Assembly: GCF_950295315.1 (NCBI RefSeq)
Contig: NC_080179.1
Coordinates: 67,449,961 to 67,513,960, forward strand
Reading direction: 5' to 3'
Source of the DNA: Erinaceus europaeus
Taxonomy: Eukaryota; Chordata; Mammalia; Eulipotyphla; Erinaceidae
Length of the DNA: 64,000 bases
A program made the translations under genes and the position numbers. Shown piece after piece: positions 57,401-64,000 of the stretch. Numbering within the stretch: the first letter of the stretch is position 1; every line of letters starts with the position of its first letter. Below the pieces are notes generated by a model, which was not told the origin of the DNA, did not search any database, and saw only the letters and a program-made list of their open reading frames with translations.

Positions 57401-58069
57401 TATGAAATATATAGCTCTTAAAAAGCAACATTTTATTGAGATGATAGTAGCCTAAGTATTATAAAGGTTTCAGTTATATAGCATTGTCAACCAACATCTG
57501 TGATGTGCTACATTATTTAAACCACCAAAATTCTCATTTTCACCCTTTATTTGACCATTTTTTTCCAATTTACCCAACCATTTTTCCCTCTTCCCTTCTG
57601 GTAACCCCTATTTTGTTTTTTTGTTTTTGTTTTTAGCTTTTTTTGATTTGTGACTAATAGTGGATTATAATAGTGGGATTATAAGATCACAGTATATAAT
57701 TCCACACCACACCTACCACTAAAGTTCTCTGTCCCCATCCCCCCACCTCCCAAAGATAACCACCATAGTTCTCACAAAATCTTAGAAACAGTTTACTTGC
57801 TTCTGTTTTGTTTGGGGCACGTTTATGTGTAGTTTTGGAGATTACAAATTATGCTGTTATGAGCATAGATCACTTTTCAATAATTGTTTTTGTTTCTTTT
57901 GGATAAATCCCCAGGAGAGAAATTGTTGGGTCTTAAATTGGGTCCATTTCTAGTGTTCTCGGAAATGTCCAAACTGTTTTCCACAGAACTTGCATCTATT
58001 TACAGTCCTGTCAGCAATATAGAAGTTTCCTTTTCCTCCATGTCCTATCCAACATCTATTGCTTCTGTC

Positions 58070-58105
58070 TTTTCTTTCTTCCTTCCTTCCTTCCTTCCTT
58101 CCTTC

Positions 58106-58164
<59 letters not shown>

Positions 58165-58513
58165 TTTTCCTCCAGAGTTATTGCTGGAGTACAGTGCCTG
58201 TACCACGAATCCACTGCTCCTGGAGGCTGGTTTTTTTTTTTTTCCTTTTTGTTGCCCTTCCTGTTTTACCATTGTTGTGGTTATCGTTATTATTTTTGAT
58301 GTCATTGTTGTTGGATAGGACAGAGAGAAATGGAGACAGGAGGGGAAGACAGAAAGGGGGAGAGAAAGATAGACACCTGCAGACCTGCTTCACCACTTGT
58401 GAAACGACCCCCCTGCAGGTGGAGAGGTGGGGGCTCCAACCGGTATCCTTACTCCCTGTCCTTGAGCTTCGCGCCATGTGCCCTTAACCCACTGTGCTAC
58501 CCACCCAACCCCC
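58070..58513 (-). repeat. tRNA-SINE family A with expanded tail microsatellite
   Basis: TSD gcttctgtc (58061-58069, 58514-58522) encloses both the SINE and a 93-bp (CCTT)n(CTTT)n array at 58073-58165, so the array grew from the SINE's A-tail. Long form, with 3' module. Confidence 0.92.
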
Positions 58514-58673
58514 GCTTCTGTCATTTCTACTGTATGACATTCTCACAGGTGTAAAGTTGTTTTTATTTGAATTTTCTGATAATCAGTGACTTTGAGCACT
58601 TTCTCATATGGCTGTTGACTTGTCTGTCGGAATCTCTTGTTGGTGAAGATTCTGTCCATGTCATCTCATTTTT

Positions 58674-59080
58674 AAAAAAAATTTTTATTTATAAAAAGGA
58701 AACATTGACTAACCCATAGGATAAGAGGGGTACAACTTCACACAATTCCCACCAGCAGAACTCTGTATCCCATCCCATTCCCTGATAGCTTTCTTATTCT
58801 TTAACCCTCTGGGAGTATGGGCCCAAGGACATTGTGCAGAAGGTGGAAGGTCTGGCCTCTGTAATTGCTTCCCCACTGAACATGGGTGTTGACAGGTCGA
58901 TCCATACTCCCAGCCTGTCTCTCTCTCTTTCCCTAGTGGGGAAGGGCTCTGGGGAAGTTGAGCCCCAGGACACATTGGTGGGGTTGTCTGTCCAAGGAAA
59001 TCTGGAACCTCTAGGGTTGGGCTCACTTTCCTGCATGCTTCTCTCAATTCAGACCAAATGATATTTCATCCACCGATCCC
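58674..59080 (-). mobile_element. L1 type I 3' end with 5' inversion
   Basis: 58674-59005 is minus-strand type-I 3' UTR. 59003-59080 matches the reverse complement of about 61870-61950, so the upstream segment is inverted. This is the mark of twin priming. Probable TSD: atgtcatctcattttt before, and a related 'gtcatctactcattttt' after. Confidence 0.85.
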
Positions 59081-59464
59081 AATGTAGTCATCTACTCATT
59101 TTTAATGAGATTGCTTGCTTTTTTGTCGCTAAATTTAGTGAGTTCTTTACATATGTCATGAGCCCTTTATGGAATATAAAGATCTTCTCCCATTCTGTAG
59201 GTATCCTTCTGCTTTTTCTTCTTATATGTATTTTATGGTTTCTGGTCCAATGTCTATGTTTTTATTGCATGTGGACCTGGTTTCTGTGGATGGTGATATG
59301 TGGTGGTCCAGTTTCATTTCTCTGCATGTTTCAGTGCAGTTCTCCCAACACCATTTGTTGAAGAGACTTTCCTTTCTCCATGTAACATTTTTGGCCCCTT
59401 TGCCAAAACTTAGTTGTCTATAGGTGTAGGGACTGTTGCCAATCATTTCAAGACAGGTGTGTAT

Positions 59465-60250
59465 AACATTTCTGTAGTAATATATTTAGGAAGTTATTGT
59501 TAGTGTTTACATGTGTGAAGAAGAGAGGATGCTTTTGCTTTTCTCCTCGTACCCTTCCATGCTCTTTGCTGTTTGCCATGGCCGCAAACTATTGTAATAA
59601 ATTGAAAATGGCTTTAAACATAAGCAGATTACTTGTATGACTGAGAGTGTGCGGCATGCTCTTAAAGTTTAGAAAAGAGGGAGATGACTCAGAATTGGAA
59701 TGAGTAAGGTAGACTTTGTAGTAAAAGTGAGCCTTCTACTAAGTCTTCAAATGTGAGAGTGGTTTGGATAATGAGAAAGAAGGTTTGTCTAGACTTCTTG
59801 CTAATTACAAAAAGTTGTGGTATTTTTTACTTTATATCACCAATTCCTGTGTCTAGAACTTAAAAATATCCCAGAAGATATAATTAAGTCTAATAAAACG
59901 TATTTCCTTTATTCATCATTAATTGAGTTTATGTAGCTCAGATATCATACTACTGTGAAAGATATGAAATGAAAATATTGTATTGTACGTTTGTTCTATC
60001 CAGATAACTACTCTCAAAGGCTGAAATTGTAAGATCTTTTGTTGAGTTGTGTAACTAGAAACGATTTTGTGGTCTCACAACATACCTACTTTTTGTGTTG
60101 TTTTTCCTTCAAAAAAAGAAAAAGAAGAGAAAAAAATGTGTAAACCTCACTTGAGTATTTGAATTATATTTGTAGATAATTTTTTCTTAGTTTGAAAGTT
60201 ATATGGACACTTCATTCCCTAATCCATTCTAATTGTTTATTTTTCTTAGA
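59465..60250. other. Unique DNA
   Basis: No recognised repeat or exon. Confidence 0.4.
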
Positions 60251-60269
60251 AACTTTAAATGATACTTTT

Positions 60270-60571
60270 TTTAAAAGATCTTTTCCTTTTTTAATTTTTT
60301 TATTTATTTTATTTATTTATTCCCTTTTGTTGCCCTTGTTGTTTTATTGTTGTAGTTATTATTGTTGTTGTCATTGTTGGATAGGACAGAGAGAAATGGA
60401 GAGAGGAGGGGAAGACAGAGAGGAGGAGAGAAAGACACCTGCAGACCTGCTTCACCGCCTGTGAAGCGACTCCCCTGCAGGTGGGGAGCCGGGGTTCGAA
60501 CCGGGATCCTTATGCTGGTCCTTGTGCTTTGCGCCACCTGCGCTTAACCCGCTGCGCTACAGCCCAACTCC
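60270..60571 (-). repeat. tRNA-SINE family A, 17-bp TSD, well preserved
   Basis: Flanked by ctttaaatgatactttt (60253-60269 and 60572-60588, perfect). Nearly identical to 46804-47116. Confidence 0.95.
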
Positions 60572-60589
60572 CTTTAAATGATACTTTTA

Positions 60590-60965
60590 ATAGCAAAACA
60601 ACTATTCCCATGAATTATAAAGTTAATAGGAAGAGTGTTACCAAATGCCTCTGTTCAGTAAATTATAGCAGAAGAATTTCTTTGAAGCACATTAAATTTT
60701 AATTGTCTTCAGTTATATTTCTTTATGGAATTTATTAAACACCTATATATTTAATACATTTTTTTTCCAAATCCAAATTATTTTGAGCCTTATTTTAATA
60801 GTGTTTTTCCACTGGTATTGGTATAATGTACTATAACATCTTAATTTATTCTTACCATGAACACTTAATTTTCTATTACCTTCTAAAGCTGATTATATCG
60901 ACATTGTTGTCCATATGGATGAGTTTATAACACATGATCCTTTGATGTTAAATATTTTTGTGTAA
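60590..60965. other. Unique AT-rich DNA
   Basis: No recognised feature. Confidence 0.4.
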
Positions 60966-62190
60966 GTTTAGTTTTTTTTTTTAATTTACAAAAAGGAAAC
61001 ATGGACAAAACCATAGGATAAGAGAGGTACAGCTCCATACAATTCCCACCACCAGAACTCCATATCCCATCCCCTCCCCTGATAGCTTTTCTATTCTTTA
61101 TCCCTCTGGGAGTTTGGACACAGAGTCATTGTGGGATGCAGAAAGTGGAAGGTCTGGCTTCTGTAATTGCTTCCCCGCTGAACATGGGTGTTGACAGGTT
61201 GATCCATACTCCCAGCCTGCCTCTCTCTTTCCCTAGTGTGGCTGGGCTCTGGGGAAGTGGGGCTCCAGGACACATTCTTGGGGTTGTCTGTCCAGGGAAA
61301 TCTGGTTGGCATCATGACATGTGGAACCTGGTGACTGAAAAGAGAGTTAACATATAAAGCCAAACAAGTTGTTGACTCATCTTGAACCTAAACGCTGGAA
61401 TAGTTCACATGAAGAGTTGGGGAATCTCCATTTTGTAGATAGCTTCCAGTCTCTTGCCCTTATTCAGCTTTAGAAGTCCTTACTTTGATGAGGTTAACTT
61501 TGGAGTGAGTGAGAGAACTGTAATAGGAAGTAAGGGAGGAGAGTATCCAAGTCTAAGTAGACACTATTTCATTATGAACTTGATACTGACTCACTACAGA
61601 CTATTGTGTATTTTTGCTTTCAGGTATATATTTTGCCCTAATTTATGGATACATGTGAGCATATGTTCTATCTCATGGGACCTGGTCTATATTTAGGTCT
61701 TGGGATTTTGTTAAGAAGTGAACCACTTGGAATGGAATTAGAGAGTCCCATGAAAGGAAAGGTCTCACCTGAGTAATGAGGCTGAAGGGTTGACATTCCA
61801 CACCTGACGTCTCTGGACACAATCTGAAGTGAAGTATGCTGAGGTGGTACTCATTGCATTGATTAGGTAGGGACTGGCAGATGCAGTATCATTTGGTATG
61901 AATTCAGAGAAGCCTGCAAGAAAGTGAGCCCCACCCGAGAGGTTCCAGGACTGGGGGAAATATAGGCTCTATAGAGGAAGAGGAAGGTTCCTGCTGTTTT
62001 AGGGTTTAAGAAAGTGCCGGGATAGCCTGAGGGTGCTTCTTCCCGAGCTAGTGCTCTCTGGGTTGGAGAGAACTCAACTGGAGCCGATCTAGGCTGCTGC
62101 GTGGGAGAGGGATCAGGAACTTGTGCCGCACTAACTTCGCAGGAGATACACTCTGGAACTCTCGGAGCCGGAAAGCAATTTCCAAGTGTC

Positions 62191-62218
62191 TTTAATCAGA
62201 AGAGCAGCTGTTTTTATA
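62191..62218 (-). promoter_or_regulatory. LTR TATA box and poly-A signal
   Basis: On the minus strand TATAAAA (62218-62212) precedes ATTAAA (62196-62191). Initiation would be expected about 62190-62180. Activity is not shown by sequence alone. Confidence 0.6.
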
Positions 62219-62283
62219 CTCTCCGAGTAGGGTGGAAACAGGATGTGACATAGAGAGGGTGGAGCAAAAAGTGACTGGTGGGA

Positions 62284-62349
62284 GATCAGGGTGTGACAAG
62301 GAGAGGATCAGGGTGTGACAAGGAGAGGATCAGGGTGTGACAAGGAGAG
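62284..62349. repeat. 22-bp tandem repeat in LTR U3
   Basis: Three units beginning gatcagggtgtgacaaggag at 62284, 62306 and 62328, near identical. A partial relative (caggatgtgacatagagagg) lies at about 62239. Tandem units in U3 are often enhancers. Confidence 0.93.
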
Positions 62350-62357
62350 GGGGTGGA

Positions 62358-62391
62358 GCAGGTGAGAATTCTACCACTAAACCACCAATGC
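62358..62391 (-). other. tRNA-Gly 5'-half-like segment inside the LTR
   Basis: The minus strand of these 34 bases starts GCATTGGTGGTT and runs through AGTGGTAGAATTCTC to CCTGC. From memory this equals bases 1-34 of mammalian tRNA-Gly(GCC) with two changes (C13 to T, G29 to A), and includes a pol III A box. The remaining 3' part of the tRNA is absent, so it is neither a tRNA gene nor a primer-binding site. Confidence 0.75.
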
Positions 62392-62936
62392 CCTGGAGGG
62401 AGTGTGGTGCTTTATGTAAATGTAAAAGTGATTTATGTAAATAGACCAAAGCTTTGAATGGGATCAAATAAATCCCTATATAGGCATATGGTTAAGCAGA
62501 AGCCAGGGGGAGCTGGCATACTACCCAACAAGAAAGCAATAGATAATTATTGCTAGGATTTGCTGTATTATACCCAACATCACCATAGTTTATGTCCTTT
62601 GACATTATTTGTATATAGCTGTGCCCCCAGTTGCTTCTGTTCTCCCTGGTCTAAGTTTTTAAGAGTCAACATATCAAAGACTCAGCCTATGGTCTGTGCA
62701 TTAAAAAGTTGGAGGCATTCAATCAATTTTTTGCCTCATATTAATTAAATAGTGATTTATATGACTACAAATTAATAGGAGTGTTCATAAACACCATTCC
62801 CAGCACTGTGTGCCAAAAGACTGTGTGCCATCCCATCCTTCCCCCACCCCCATCCCCCACTCCCCCAGTTTAGCCGCGCTTTCGCCCTCACCCTCAACCC
62901 AGAGATTTTTACTTTGGTGCCCTACTCGATATTCAG

Positions 62937-63977
62937 TCAAATCCTGCTTTTTGAATTTCCCTTTCTGTTCTTCTTTCTCAACTTCTGTTTGAGTGGGGTC
63001 ATCCCATATGTATCTTTGTCTTTCTGACTTAGCTTACTTAACATAATTCCTTTTAGCTCCATCCAAGATGGGTCAGAGAAGGTGTATCCATTGTTCTTCA
63101 TAGCTGTGTAGTATTCCATTGTGTGTATATATACCACAGCTTTCTCAGCAATTCATCTGTTGTAGGGCACCTGGATTGCTTCCAGGTTTTAGCTATTACA
63201 AATTGTACTGTTGTGAACATAGGTGTACACATATCTTTTTGGTTGGGTGTTATGGAGTCCTTGGGGTATATCCTTAGGAGAGGGATTACTGGGTCATATG
63301 GAAGGTCCATGTCTAGCCTTGTGAGAGTTTTCCAAGCTTCTCTTCACAGAGGAGAGGTTGGACCAATTTACATTCCCATCAGCAGTGCAGAAGGGTTCCG
63401 CTGTCCCCACTGCCCCTCCAGCATTTGTTGCTGCTGTCCTTTTTGATGTATGCCATTCTCACAGGAGTGAGGTGGTATCTCAATGTTGTCTTTATTTGCA
63501 TTTCTCTGACAATCAGTGACCTGGAGCAATTTTTCATGTGTTTGTTAGTCTTTTGGATCTCTTCTATAGTGAATGTGCTATTCATATCTTCTGCCCAGTT
63601 TTGGATGGGGTCATTTGCTTTTTTGGTGCTAAGTTTGCTGTGCTCTTTGTATATATTGGTGATTAGTCTCTTGTCTAATGTATGGCATGTGAATATCTTC
63701 TCCCATTCTGTAAGGGGTCTCTTTGTTTGGGTGATGGTTTCTTTAGCTGTGCAGAAGCTTTTCAATTTGATGTAGTCCCATCCCATTGACTTGTTTCTGT
63801 TTTAGTTTTCCTTGCAATTGTGTTTGTATCATGAAAGATGTCCTTGAGGTTTAGGTGGGAAAGTGTTTTACCAATGTTTTCCTCTAAGTATTTGATAGTT
63901 TCTGTTCTAACATCCAGTTCCTTGATCCATTTGGAATTTATTTTTGTTTCTGGTGAGATAAAGTGGTTGAGTTTCAT
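62937..63977 (-). pseudogene. L1 ORF2 C-terminal part, frame-shifted
   Basis: Three overlapping minus-strand frames: 63977-63762 (WIKELDVRTETIKYLEENIG), 63786-63379 ([36 protein letters not shown]) and 63310-63098 continuing at 63137-62937 (MEYYTAMKNNGY, WMELKGIMLSKLSQ). This is the ORF2 region after the thumb, including the Cys-rich end. Two or more frame shifts disable it. The RT domain would lie beyond 64000. Confidence 0.9.
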
Positions 63978-64000
63978 TCTTCTGCATGTTTCAACCCAGT

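Larger units (their letters stand above)
57645..59460 (-). mobile_element. Old L1 (type III), carrying a SINE and a younger L1
   Basis: 3' UTR 57645-57800 as at 40195, then ORF2 C-terminal sequence in three blocks: 57800-58060, 58514-58672 and 59104-59460. Gaps are a SINE (58070-58513) and a type-I L1 (58674-59080). Frames are destroyed. Confidence 0.82.
62015..62530 (-). mobile_element. Solo LTR of an endogenous retrovirus (ERV2-like)
   Basis: 516 bp, minus strand, starting TG and ending CA, with 6-bp target duplication AGAAAG (62009-62014, 62531-62536). TATAAAA at 62218-62212 and ATTAAA at 62196-62191 lie 15 bases apart, a layout like class-II/betaretroviral LTRs with a short R. No internal genes, so only one recombined LTR remains. 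ERV2 is inferred from the 6-bp duplication and layout, not from a match. Confidence 0.85.
60970..64000 (-). mobile_element. L1 type I, 3' part, continues beyond window, split by LTR
   Basis: Minus strand: A-tail at 60970-60985, about 1.4 kb of 3' UTR (60985-62936 without the LTR), then ORF2 from 62937 to the edge. The best preserved L1 here, yet ORF2 has at least two frame shifts. Copies at 6842, 7768, 10430 and 58674 share its 3' end. Confidence 0.92.

Noticed and set aside
58045..58305. Minus-strand 86-residue frame rich in Lys-Glu-Arg-Lys and its plus-strand Ser-Phe-Leu counterparts.
   Set aside because: Pure translation of the (CCTT)n(CTTT)n microsatellite and flanking SINE.
62015..62530. 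LTR considered as part of the L1 3' UTR.
   Set aside because: TG/CA ends, a 6-bp duplication and the uninterrupted copy at 11709-11722 show it is a separate insertion.

Overview
The window looks like AT-rich nuclear DNA from a placental mammal, most likely a hedgehog (Erinaceidae). It has no dense ORFs, operons or Shine-Dalgarno sites. It is packed with LINE-1 (L1) fragments and with tRNA-derived SINEs whose consensus I recognise from hedgehog sequence. The species call rests on memory of those SINE families and was not searched. I find no intact protein-coding gene. Nearly all longer reading frames are L1 ORF1/ORF2 remnants, SINE read-through or microsatellite artefacts. Boundaries are good to a few bases where a target-site duplication (TSD) is given; elsewhere allow about 10-30 bases.

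Layout. 1-3757: an L1 on the minus strand with its real 5' end but with the reverse transcriptase part deleted. 3758-10430: mostly unique DNA with SINEs and two short L1 3' ends. 10430-11950: a 3'-UTR-only L1. 12000-19030: SINEs, an L2-like and a MIR-like relic, and unique DNA. 19035-20360: older L1 ends. 20900-24590: SINE cluster. 24590-28880: the emptiest stretch. 29738-30950: an L1 reverse transcriptase fragment. 31250-39115: unique DNA, SINEs, one plus-strand L1 end and a candidate spliced exon at 37368-37461. 39670-43090: mariner-like palindromes, an old L1 and SINEs. 44310-48965: a long 5' L1 half carrying three SINEs. 51560-53650: old L1 pieces. 56318-59460: a type-II L1 end and an old L1 with a SINE and a 5'-inverted young L1 nested in it. 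60253-64000: a SINE, then the 3' part of a young-looking L1 split by a 516-bp solo LTR of an endogenous retrovirus.

How it fits together. L1 supplies the enzyme that moved the SINEs, and many SINEs still have perfect or near-perfect TSDs. Nesting gives an order: ancient L2/MIR, then L1 with the type III 3' end, then type II, then type I, with tRNA-SINEs throughout and the LTR last in its locus. Almost all L1 pieces point to the minus strand, which fits an intron of a plus-strand host gene; the candidate exon is also on the plus strand. The most unusual item is a 34-nt segment resembling the 5' half of tRNA-Gly inside the solo LTR. No undescribed defence, CRISPR or biosynthetic system is visible.
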